DNA from: Neobacillus cucumis
GTDB taxonomy: Bacteria > Bacillota > Bacilli > Bacillales_B > DSM-18226
Reading direction: 5' to 3'
Length of the DNA stretch: 64,000 nt
NCBI RefSeq assembly: GCF_016107705.1
Contig: NZ_JAEHGC010000010.1
Location: forward strand, 1-64,000
The stretch's first letter is position 1. Every line of letters begins with the position of its first letter. The position numbers and the translations under genes are program-made. The notes beneath the pieces are model-generated. The model was not told the origin of the DNA, did no database searches, and saw only the letters and a list, made by a program, of their open reading frames with translations. Below are positions 52,391 through 58,840 of this stretch, one piece after another.

Positions 52391-52714
52391 TTAATAATGG
52401 TAATGATGATGGTGGTGATATGGGTACGGATAGCCATATCCAATGCCAGGTCCGCCAAAACCAAGTCCTGGATAATAACCAAACCCTGAGCCTGGTCCAC
52501 CTAAACCCAGCCCTGGTGACAATCCAAACCCTGACCCTGGTCCGCCTAAGCCAATACCAGGATAAAAACCAGGTCCAATGCCAGGTCCACCAAAGCCAAG
52601 TCCTGGTCCAAACCCTAACCCTGAGCCTGGTCCACCTAAACCAATTCTTTCATCAATCGGAAAATGAGCAATATAATTTATATTATTATAAGGAATCACT
52701 TTTATCCTCCTCAT
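52391..52714 (-). CDS. Glycine/proline-rich repeat protein with a poly-His tail
   Basis: A protein of 102-107 residues with a short N-terminal part (IPYNNINYIAHFPIDERI), then five tandem 15-residue repeats of the type GGPGSGFGYYPGLGF, and an end of HHHHHYHY. The repeats alternate Gly with Leu/Phe/Tyr and Pro, which predicts an extended, self-associating chain; the tail would bind metal ions. Two starts are possible: ATG at 52714 with AAGGA, or GTG at 52699 with AGGAGG at 6 bases. It has no signal peptide. A CATATG-containing promoter region could suit sporulation sigma factors. Not recognised; a coat or surface role is a guess. Confidence 0.75.
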   Translation of the reverse strand: MRRIKVIPYNNINYIAHFPIDERIGLGGPGSGLGFGPGLGFGGPGIGPGFYPGIGLGGPGSGFGLSPGLGLGGPGSGFGYYPGLGFGGPGIGYGYPYPYHHHHHYHY

Positions 52715-52931
52715 TTCGTTTTCCTTAGAGCATATGCATTTTTGGGATAAATTCTTGGGTATTCGTCCTGAATCCTCAAATTTTATATGACATATGCGGA
52801 TTGAGGACCAATTTATGTTTGGTGCAAACCTCCAGATGAGGACGATCTTTTGTTGTTATAATAAATTTGGTCGGGGATCGATGCTCTCGGCTTTTTCTTT
52901 CTTGGTTAGCTTATGGACAAGTGCTAGACGC

Positions 52932-52961
52932 GTACTTAAACTATCCCGATAGTTTAAGTAC
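52932..52961. repeat. 30-bp near-perfect palindrome
   Basis: GTACTTAAACTATC and its exact complement separated by CC. It lies 70 bp left of the orphan IS110 RNA copy. Confidence 0.65.
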
Positions 52962-53030
52962 AACATTTCCACAATCTTTTTTGTGCAAAAAGAAAAAAGG
53001 CGATCTCATTCTTGAAGTATCGCACCCGTT

Positions 53031-53257
53031 AGCCATCCATGAAGCGCAAAAAATCATCGCTTCACCACAGAGAATGAAAATGTATCAGGCAGTCTATACT
53101 GTTTTAATACTGGCGAAGAAGGTCTTTGAACTATGGTGCCTTTGAGCCCATCCGTTAGTCTGACTCCAACGACCACGGTGTACCACCGACTGTCGCGCCC
53201 ATTTAGGGGTAGCACTTATGGGAGATTAATCCTTTTTCTGGTTGTTGCGCCAGCTTT
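53031..53257 (+). ncRNA. IS110-type upstream RNA region, orphan copy 2
   Basis: This aligns with 47812-48035 over its whole length at roughly three quarters identity, including TGACTCCAACGACCACGGTG. The first stem GAAGCG / CGCTTC is kept while its loop differs (CAAAAAATCAT against CAAAAGTCGG), and the late stem changes CTCCC-GGGAG to GCCC-GGGG. No transposase follows; the next gene is a PadR regulator 500 bp away. It is either an IS110 copy that lost its transposase or a small non-autonomous unit. It starts after GCACCCGTTAGC, the core of the local repeat family. Confidence 0.55.
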
Positions 53258-53677
53258 CCTGATTTTATTTTAAATAGAAGGGGATTACTATTTCGTTTTA
53301 CCAGCTAACCTTATACACTTTCTTCAAGAGGCTCAGCTTTTTTTAAAAACTGGTTTTTCTGGGTCTATTTTTTCATGCCCTTTTTTCATTTTTATTTTCA
53401 TGGGAGTTTAAGTGCAATCCTTCACATTCTAATTTCTTATTAAATCAGTAAAAGACAAAATTTTTAAACCATCAATATGTTTCTGCCATTGTAAATTATA
53501 AGGAAGTCATAGGTGATAACTATGGATTCCTCTTAAACAATATCCCCAATTGTTCTGCCATCACACGAGATGGAACTGTAATTCCATTCCTAAACTACCA
53601 TGGAACTAACCCTATGAAAGCTGACTGAAAATTGAACAAAAAATTTTTAAAAAAGGACATACTGTCAGTGACATATT
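53258..53677. other. Intergenic region between the orphan RNA copy and the PadR operon
   Basis: No gene is supported here. A short stretch at 53530-53600 reads like the inner part of a protein but has no start or length. Confidence 0.4.
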
Positions 53678-53709
53678 ACTGTTGATAACAGTATACTGTT
53701 ATTAACAGT
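53678..53709 (+). promoter_or_regulatory. Tandem PadR operator candidates
   Basis: ACTGTTGATAACAGT (53678-53692) and ACTGTTATTAACAGT (53695-53709): two perfect ACTGTT-N3-AACAGT inverted repeats 17 bp apart, centred 65 and 48 bp upstream of the PadR start. A third half-like copy, ACTGTCAGTGACAT, precedes them. Confidence 0.75.
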
Positions 53710-53759
53710 AAATTATTCGCAAAAAAATTTTACATTTTAATTAGGAGGTTATATATTTC

Positions 53760-54101
53760 ATGAAACATACAGGGAGACATACAGGTGCATTTCTTCTGCT
53801 GTTTTTAACAGAGGGAGATAGCTATGGAGGGAAACTCCTGCAGAAATGTGAAGAAAAACTTCCCATCAACCCAATCGATAGTGCCATTCTTTATCGCACA
53901 TTAAAATCATTAGAGAAAGAAGGTGCTGTTGAGTCTTATTTGGACACATCTAATCAAGATAAGGTGATAAAAATGTACAAAATTACTACAGTTGGAAAAA
54001 AAAAATTAGAAGATTTTCAAATAGATATAGAAGAAAAAATGAAGAACTTATCATTTTTCTTAAATAAATACAAAGAATGGAAGGAGTCTAATCATGATTA
54101 A
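53760..54101 (+). CDS. PadR family transcriptional regulator
   Basis: A 113-residue winged-helix regulator: GAFLLLFLTEGDSYGGKLLQ, then AILYRTLKSLEKEGAVESYL and the wing KMYKITTVGKKKLEDF, followed by a C-terminal helix for dimerisation. AGGAGG lies 11 bases upstream of ATG. Its stop overlaps the start of the first permease gene, so the three genes form one operon that it likely represses through the tandem ACTGTT-N3-AACAGT sites in front. Confidence 0.9.
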   Translation: MKHTGRHTGAFLLLFLTEGDSYGGKLLQKCEEKLPINPIDSAILYRTLKSLEKEGAVESYLDTSNQDKVIKMYKITTVGKKKLEDFQIDIEEKMKNLSFFLNKYKEWKESNHD

Positions 54102-54576
54102 TGGTGCTATCCTTTACGCTATGGCTATCATTCTTCTCAGTATTTCTTTTATAAAAGATTTAAATAAAACAAGAGATGCTCTATTAAAGTCATGGAAAAG
54201 CTTTCGTAATCTTATACCTGACATGTTATCAATTATGCTTTTCGTTGGGCTATCACTTTCTATATTAACTCCATCCTTAATTTCTTCAATCATTGGAGAA
54301 AAATCTGGATTGACAGGTATTGTTTATTCAGCATTAATTGGTTCTATTGCACTAATTCCAAGCTTTGTTGTATTTCCTCTTGGGCACACATTAGTCCAAA
54401 ATGGTGCAGGACTCCCTCAAGTAGCTGTATTAATGTCTACATTAATGTCCGTAGGTATCACAACTTTACCTATGGAACAAAAGATATTTGGGCGAAGTTT
54501 TGCCTATTCTCGCAACGTATCTGCAGTAGTAATGTCTCTAATATTTTCATATATTATTTGGGTGGTGATGGGATGA
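54094..54576 (+). CDS. Permease half-protein 1 (ArsP/DUF318-like)
   Basis: A 160-residue, four- to five-helix membrane protein, with IPDMLSIMLFVGLSLSILTP, then ALIGSIALIPSFVVFPLGHT and TTLPMEQKIFGRSFAYSRN. The Gly/Pro-rich ALIPSFVVFPL hairpin resembles the duplicated core of predicted DUF318/ArsP permeases. It overlaps PadR by 8 bp and permease half 2 by 19 bp. The two halves resemble the two repeats of one full-size permease and probably work together. The solute is unknown; the classical cysteine motif of ArsP is not seen. Confidence 0.7.
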   Translation: MINGAILYAMAIILLSISFIKDLNKTRDALLKSWKSFRNLIPDMLSIMLFVGLSLSILTPSLISSIIGEKSGLTGIVYSALIGSIALIPSFVVFPLGHTLVQNGAGLPQVAVLMSTLMSVGITTLPMEQKIFGRSFAYSRNVSAVVMSLIFSYIIWVVMG

Positions 54577-55100
54577 ATGAATTAAAAAGGTATCGTTTCT
54601 TTTTCATTTTATTATTTGGGCTCATTATCCTAACTTTTATAAACCAATCGGTGGGATGGAACGCATTTCAATTAACTGGAAAAAGCATTTTAGATATGCT
54701 GTTTCTACTCCCTCCTGTCTTAATATTCGTAGGTTTGCTTGAGAAATGGGTGGAGAAAGAACAACTTATAAGATATATGGGTGAAAAATCCGGCATTTAT
54801 GGCATTTTGTTCTCCCTATTATTAGGAGTAATTGCAGCTGGTCCCCTTTACCTAGCTTTTCCAATTGCGGCACTGTTATTAAAAAAAGGAGCAAGCATAC
54901 GCTATATTGTATTTTTTTTAGGAGTTTGGACAACTGCAAAATTACCGGTTATTGTATATGAATTTGCTTCATTTGGAGCTAAATTTACACTCATTCACAT
55001 TTGTTTTGGTTTGTTATTTTTCTATTTAATGGGTATTATTTTTGAGAAATTTTATAAGCATCGACAATTGTTAAAGTATGATATAACTAAAGACGTATAG
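54558..55100 (+). CDS. Permease half-protein 2 (ArsP/DUF318-like)
   Basis: A 180-residue membrane protein with a similar plan to the previous one: MLFLLPPVLIFVGLLEKWVE, LLLGVIAAGPLYLAFPIAAL and WTTAKLPVIVYEFASFGAKF. The AAGPLYLAFP hairpin corresponds to ALIPSFVVFP in half 1, which points to an internal-repeat relation. It starts within the end of half 1 (GGTGATGGG ATG), so both are co-translated. A basic cytoplasmic tail ends it (YKHRQLLKYDITKDV). Confidence 0.7.
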   Translation: MGGDGMNELKRYRFFFILLFGLIILTFINQSVGWNAFQLTGKSILDMLFLLPPVLIFVGLLEKWVEKEQLIRYMGEKSGIYGILFSLLLGVIAAGPLYLAFPIAALLLKKGASIRYIVFFLGVWTTAKLPVIVYEFASFGAKFTLIHICFGLLFFYLMGIIFEKFYKHRQLLKYDITKDV

Positions 55101-55220
55101 GTTTAGATCGATAAATTTTTAACCAATCCCAGATTATTTTGTAGCTGAACATACAACGGACTATACTGCTTGCAGCAAAAGATTAGAGGAAACAGTTTGC
55201 ACTGCATCCTCTTTTTAATT

Positions 55221-55310
55221 CCCTTCTTCCACCCCGTTAGCACAATATGAAAAAGCTGCCGCAATGACAACCCTGTTCTTCAACTCTTGCACCCGTTAGC
55301 ATAAGTACAC
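55221..55310. repeat. Dispersed repeat copy R3
   Basis: The best-preserved copy: ACCCCGTTAGC at 55231-55241 and ACCCGTTAGC at 55291-55300, with AAAAAGCTGCCGCAATGACA between them. The direct cores are 60 bp apart. Confidence 0.7.
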
Positions 55311-55597
55311 TTTTTCACAAATCTACAACAAAATCACCTCACTAGCTGAAAAATAACAAATCCCTTTTCATTGTGAAGGGATTTTGAATCTTTTGAAGGG
55401 TTATTTAGAAAAAACCTTGGATAGTGTTTCATTGGTTTGTTCATTCTAATAAAGAAAAAATGGCAATGAATATTATGGGCTTTTTAGAAAATCCACTAAG
55501 GAGGAAGAACCAATGGCAAATTAAAAACCTAAAAATAGGGATTATTTAGGCCCACTCCAATCTGTAATCCAAAACTGTTTTAAGAAAGGAGTTAAAA

Positions 55598-56107
55598 ATG
55601 CGAACTAAAATTATAGTCTTGTCCTTTATTTCTTTTCTATTATTATCAGCATTTGGACAAAAGACGCTTCCCGAACCAATCACTTTATTAAATCACGAAC
55701 AAAAAGAGGTAACTTTTCCTTTAGAAAAACCAACAGTATTCTTTTTTATCACAACCTATACATGAAGGCTCTGTCAGAAGCAACTGGTTCAGTTGCATAA
55801 AAATATTAATAAATTAGATGGAATGGATATTGAAATGTTTGTAATTAGTCGTGATTCACCAGAAGAGCTACTTTCATTACATAATAAATTGGAGGAAACC
55901 TATGGACATAGTCTCCCCTTTATATCGGATCCAAATTTAAAATTAATTGATAAAATGGGAATGAAGAAAAATGATATGGCTTATAGGGGTTATGGCATGA
56001 TTGATAAAGAAGGGAATATTATTTTTACTACCAAAGATGATCATTGGGGAGAGCAAATAGAGAAAACAGTTGCAAAGATTAAAGAAGAATATAATAAACT
56101 AAAATAA
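55598..56107 (+). CDS. Thioredoxin-fold (AhpC/TSA-like) protein, candidate selenoprotein with in-frame UGA
   Basis: The frame from ATG 55598 (GAAAGGAG 6 bases before) runs 169 codons to the TAA at 56107 with a single TGA at 55763-55765. The N-terminus (MRTKIIVLSFISFLLLSAFG) is a signal peptide or anchor. The UGA falls in FFFITTYT-U-RLCQKQLVQL, i.e. TxxU and UxxC at the place of the redox CxxC, and the sequence continues as peroxiredoxin/thioredoxin-like (FVISRDSPEELLSLH, LPFISDPNLKLIDKMGM). A 7-bp hairpin with a GUU loop lies 21 nt past the UGA, as a bacterial SECIS needs. If UGA is not read as selenocysteine the gene is broken. No selABCD gene is in the window. Confidence 0.6.
55780..55796 (+). 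promoter_or_regulatory. SECIS-like hairpin after the in-frame UGA
   Basis: GCAACTG-GTT-CAGTTGC, a perfect 7-bp stem; the loop starts with G and lies 21 nt after the UGA. The bacterial SECIS pattern asks for a small apical loop with a G in its first two bases about 16-37 nt past the UGA. Confidence 0.55.
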
Positions 56108-56239
56108 AAAAATTAGATTTAATACTCTACCTGAAGATAATCCGAACAATATAATGCTTTACGTCTTTATTTTATTCAGATAGACAAGGAAAATAACCTT
56201 TCTACATAATGTAACGGGAATAAGCGAAACTATAAAATC

Positions 56240-56269
56240 AAACGCTCAGAGTATTCTCTGAGCGTTTTG
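56240..56269. terminator. Terminator downstream of the thioredoxin-fold gene
   Basis: AAACGCTCAGAG / CTCTGAGCGTTT with a 4-base loop and flanking A and T runs, 133 bp past the stop. Confidence 0.85.
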
Positions 56270-56288
56270 AATTAAACCCCTTAAATGT

Positions 56289-56385
56289 CCTTCTTCAACT
56301 AGCATACCCCTTTAGCTCAATAAGAAAAAACGCTGCCGAAACAACGTTTTGTTTAACTCTTGCATCCATTAGTTGAACAAAAATT
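56289..56385. repeat. Dispersed repeat copy R4
   Basis: TACCCCTTTAGCTCAATAAG ... CGCTGCCGAAACAACG ... CTTGCATCCATTAG. The left core has the CCTTTAGC variant that also flanks IS110 copy 1. Confidence 0.65.
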
Positions 56386-56413
56386 CTTCTTTATATAAGG
56401 TTTCAAATGAATG

Positions 56414-56881
56414 TTACTTAAAAGAATCTTTTTCAAAGATTCTTTCCTGCCATATCTGATAAAGATAAAGAATTACTGCTAATATTGTCATTGCTAATAG
56501 ATTTTGTAGAGGAGAGAAACTACCGTTTTCTCTTATCTCTAGCTTGTTTAACATTTTAGTAAGACCCATCCCATAGAAGAGGTCGATAATTAAATTAACA
56601 ATTATATATATCCAAAATCTACGAAATGTAAAATAAAATATCCATATAGTACCCACCAAGAAAACGCTATAAACTGTAAATAATGGTGCTAATCTATCCC
56701 ATGTAAAAAGAGTCTCTTTAAATTTCCACCAGTTAAATGACCAAGCCATTTGAGCTAATATAGTGTTCAACACGGTGGCAAATAGAGCAACAGGCATATA
56801 TCTTCGAATTGCATTACCTTTTAAAAAGAACAAAGAAATCCACGGAATAATAAATAAAGACCAAATAACTACCTTAACCAT
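56414..56881 (-). CDS. Small integral membrane protein of unknown function
   Basis: A 155-residue protein with about five membrane helices (IWSLFIIPWISLFFL, MPVALFATVLNTILAQMAW, LFTVYSVFLVGTIWIFYFTF, WIYIIVNLIIDLFYGMGL, LLAMTILAVILYLYQIW). The tryptophan- and lysine-rich WSFNWWKFKETLFTWDRLAP and overall plan suggest a distant relation to the CBO0543-type pair at 49.4-50.4 kb. It stands alone between repeat copies R4 and R5. No function can be given. Confidence 0.65.
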   Translation of the reverse strand: MVKVVIWSLFIIPWISLFFLKGNAIRRYMPVALFATVLNTILAQMAWSFNWWKFKETLFTWDRLAPLFTVYSVFLVGTIWIFYFTFRRFWIYIIVNLIIDLFYGMGLTKMLNKLEIRENGSFSPLQNLLAMTILAVILYLYQIWQERIFEKDSFK

Positions 56882-56954
56882 ATTTTTGTCCCTTCTAATT
56901 GAACTTTTATATATTATGCCATTTTTGGTTAAGTAATATTATTTTCTATTCAAT

Positions 56955-57050
56955 TAACCTGCATCCGTTATCTCAATAAAAAAAGGCTACCACAGCAACC
57001 TTACCTTCTTGAAATCAAGCACCAGTTAGCTGAAGAAGAATTTACACTGA
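56955..57050. repeat. Dispersed repeat copy R5
   Basis: GCATCCGTTATCTCAATAAA ... GGCTACCACAGCAACC ... AGCACCAGTTAGCTGAAG; cores about 59 bp apart. Confidence 0.6.
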
Positions 57051-57053
57051 AGA

Positions 57054-57260
57054 CTAAAGAATAACGTTACAAAAGTCTAACAATGGCGGTAAATCTACTT
57101 TTAAAGCTTTGGCTTCTTCAAGTGTTAAATTTCGAATCATGCATATTTTAGCACAACTAATATTTGTTATTCTTTCAGGAACTTGCCTTAATTGAATGAA
57201 ACTGTCGAAAGTATCTATAATGGTTCCAATTAAATGTTGCCCTTGTAGCCCTAATTTTTG
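57054..57260 (-). pseudogene. Gene remnant, protein family not recognised
   Basis: The minus strand has an open frame, GQHLIGTIIDTFDSFIQLRQ then VPERITNISCAKICMIRNLT and LEEAKALKVDLPPLLDFCNV, ending in a stop at 57054. It lacks an upstream start (a stop precedes the segment), so it looks like the C-terminal part of a lost gene. Further plus-strand debris of a membrane protein (FVIPGVIIGLVLKKFITSFI, stop) lies at about 57440-57510. Confidence 0.4.
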
Positions 57261-57598
57261 TCAGGAGGGCAAAAACTTTTTTGTTTATTATTTTGAACCA
57301 TATTGTGTTCCCCTCATTTTATTCTTTTGTAGCATTAGATGAAAACTACAACAAAAAAACGGCTATTTGACTATTGATTTGATTTATTCCACTGATATTA
57401 AAATTTCCGGTTTATTGTTTGGACCTGTTTTTTACCAATGTTATTTGTTATACCAGGAGTGATAATTGGATTAGTTCTGAAAAAATTCATTACTTCGTTC
57501 ATTAAATAAGAATGCCAAGTTGTTTTCATTAGATGAAATAAGGTAGCATTTGTTTGTCATCGTTTTATCTTCCTTGGCTTACTAAGTTTCCCCGTTAT

Positions 57599-57914
57599 CT
57601 AATTTAATGTGGAGTACTTCTCGTGTTGATTTATAAGCGATTCCTTCGATAAGTACGTATACCGCAAAACCATCCGCAAATCTGCATGCCCTAGCAATAA
57701 CTGTAATTGCCGAATATCTCCGCCCGATTCCAGGAACATTGTCGCAGCAGTATGCCGAAATAATTAAACTTGTGGTCCTCGAATTTAATCCATTTATCTT
57801 GCATGTAGACTATATAATCTCGAATAGTTTCCTTTGTTATATCCGTCATAGATCGCTTTATATTATTGCGGTCGAGGTATTCGATAAAATACCCGTAATT
57901 ATCCTCGTATTTGA
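57599..57914 (-). pseudogene. Tyrosine recombinase/integrase, deleted and frameshifted
   Basis: The minus strand first encodes part of the N-terminal SAM-like core-binding domain (LKYEDNYGYFIEYLDRNNIK, TDITKETIRDYIVYMQDKWI). After KFEDHKF and a short out-of-frame insert it jumps to the C-terminal catalytic end: RHTAATMFLESGGDIRQLQL, LLGHADLRMVLRYTYLS, with the active-site R/H, the HxxR-type region and Tyr, then a stop. About 150 residues of the catalytic domain between these parts are missing. It lies 300 bp from a tRNA fragment, the usual layout of a phage or integrative element end. Confidence 0.8.
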
Positions 57915-58172
57915 GTCAGCGTGCCAACCGCACGCCCCTCCGATTTTTTATCGCCTTAAAAGGCTGAAATAAAGTATCGAGATTGTTTGCGGATTTACGT
58001 AATGTCCTATCCGTTTTTACACGCTAGCCGGTTCGTTTATCAGCCAAAATAAAAACGCCTCCTGTTCGTTAAGTCAACGGAACAAAAGACGCAATAACCT
58101 CGCACAACCTTCTCGAAAATAGGAGCGCGACTCTGCGAGTAAGTCATCGCATAAGTCAACGGCAATAAAAAA
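57915..58172. other. Region between integrase remnant and attachment site
   Basis: The GC content is clearly above the local average, as in the integrase remnant. One hairpin, GTTCGTT / AACGGAAC at about 58068-58088, is followed on the minus strand by GCGTTTTTATTTT and may be a terminator. No gene is seen. Confidence 0.45.
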
Positions 58173-58206
58173 CGGTAGAAACTCCGTCATATCAACGTTT
58201 CTACCG
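58173..58206 (-). terminator. Terminator beside the tRNA fragment
   Basis: CGGTAGAAAC / GTTTCTACCG with a 14-base loop, followed by TTTTTTATT on the minus strand, immediately past the tRNA-Val fragment. Confidence 0.8.
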
Positions 58207-58212
58207 CGGTGA

Positions 58213-58260
58213 TGACCTGTACAGGGATCGAACCTGTGACCTCAACCCTGTCAAGGTTGT
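58213..58260 (-). other. 3' part of a tRNA-Val(GAC) gene, probable attachment site remnant
   Basis: On the minus strand there is an anticodon arm CAACC-TTGACAG-GGTTG (anticodon GAC, Val), variable loop AGGTC, T arm ACAGG-TTCGATC-CCTGT and the acceptor 3' strand ACAGGTC plus A. The D arm and 5' acceptor are absent; the sequence left of the anticodon arm does not continue a tRNA. Integrases commonly target tRNA 3' ends and leave such a copy, and an integrase remnant is 300 bp away. Confidence 0.75.
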
Positions 58261-58347
58261 AAAGCAAATCAGATTATAACAGATTAAGTTTGAAATCGAT
58301 GATATAATAGGCTTTTATTTTCATCATTTATGATTTAGACAGATGTA

Positions 58348-58391
58348 TTTGGTGGCAATATGCCTGACTTTGCCACCAGGCTGCCACCAAA
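58348..58391. repeat. TTTGGTGGCA / TGCCACCAAA inverted repeat
   Basis: 10-bp perfect arms at 58348-58357 and 58382-58391 with a third TGCCACC copy inside. They lie just outside the attachment-site remnant and may be recombinase arm sites. The stretch 58392-58840 shows no gene. Confidence 0.45.
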
Positions 58392-58840
58392 TGACAGTAG
58401 CCAAATCCCTGGTACGTATGGTTAAAATGTTCTTTATGCTCCCATATGTGATTTCAATAAAGCTGGTAAGTCATTGCATCCAATGGAGGCAACACCTTTG
58501 TTAAATGCTCCTGTACTATTCTCTATTTCTCCCTGCTCTCACTAACCAACAACTAATTACTCCCACCATCATTAAACATTAACTATTTCAATGACTATCT
58601 AATACCATACATGTTGGTTTATATCTTGTGGTAGTATCTTCGCTTAAAATTTCAACCACTTGTAAATCATTTTCTATAAAAGGTCCATTAGGTCACACTC
58701 ACTTATAGTGAGTGCCCATTATGCTATTCGATAAAAAATAATAAATTGGAATAAAATCTAGAATTAGTCTTTTCTCTTCTATTAAAAACAACAAGGATGA
58801 TGATTTTTCATTCCTTCAAGGTCTAATTTATTTTCATTAC

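Noticed and set aside
52391..52714. Short tandem DNA repeats that could look like a CRISPR array
   Set aside because: The periodicity (45 bp) matches the 15-residue protein repeat; there are no unique spacers and no cas genes.
52867..53145. 92-codon plus-strand open frame
   Set aside because: It overlaps the palindrome and the IS110 RNA copy, has no ribosome site and its protein resembles nothing; the non-coding explanation is better.
55511..55525. Mini-frame ATG GCA AAT TAA with a good ribosome site just upstream of the thioredoxin-fold gene
   Set aside because: Three codons only; probably a decayed small gene (coding-like KPKNRDYLGPLQSVIQNC follows the stop) and not a leader peptide with recognisable regulation.
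57739..57972. 77-codon plus-strand open frame
   Set aside because: It is antisense to the integrase remnant, which has clear recombinase motifs on the minus strand.
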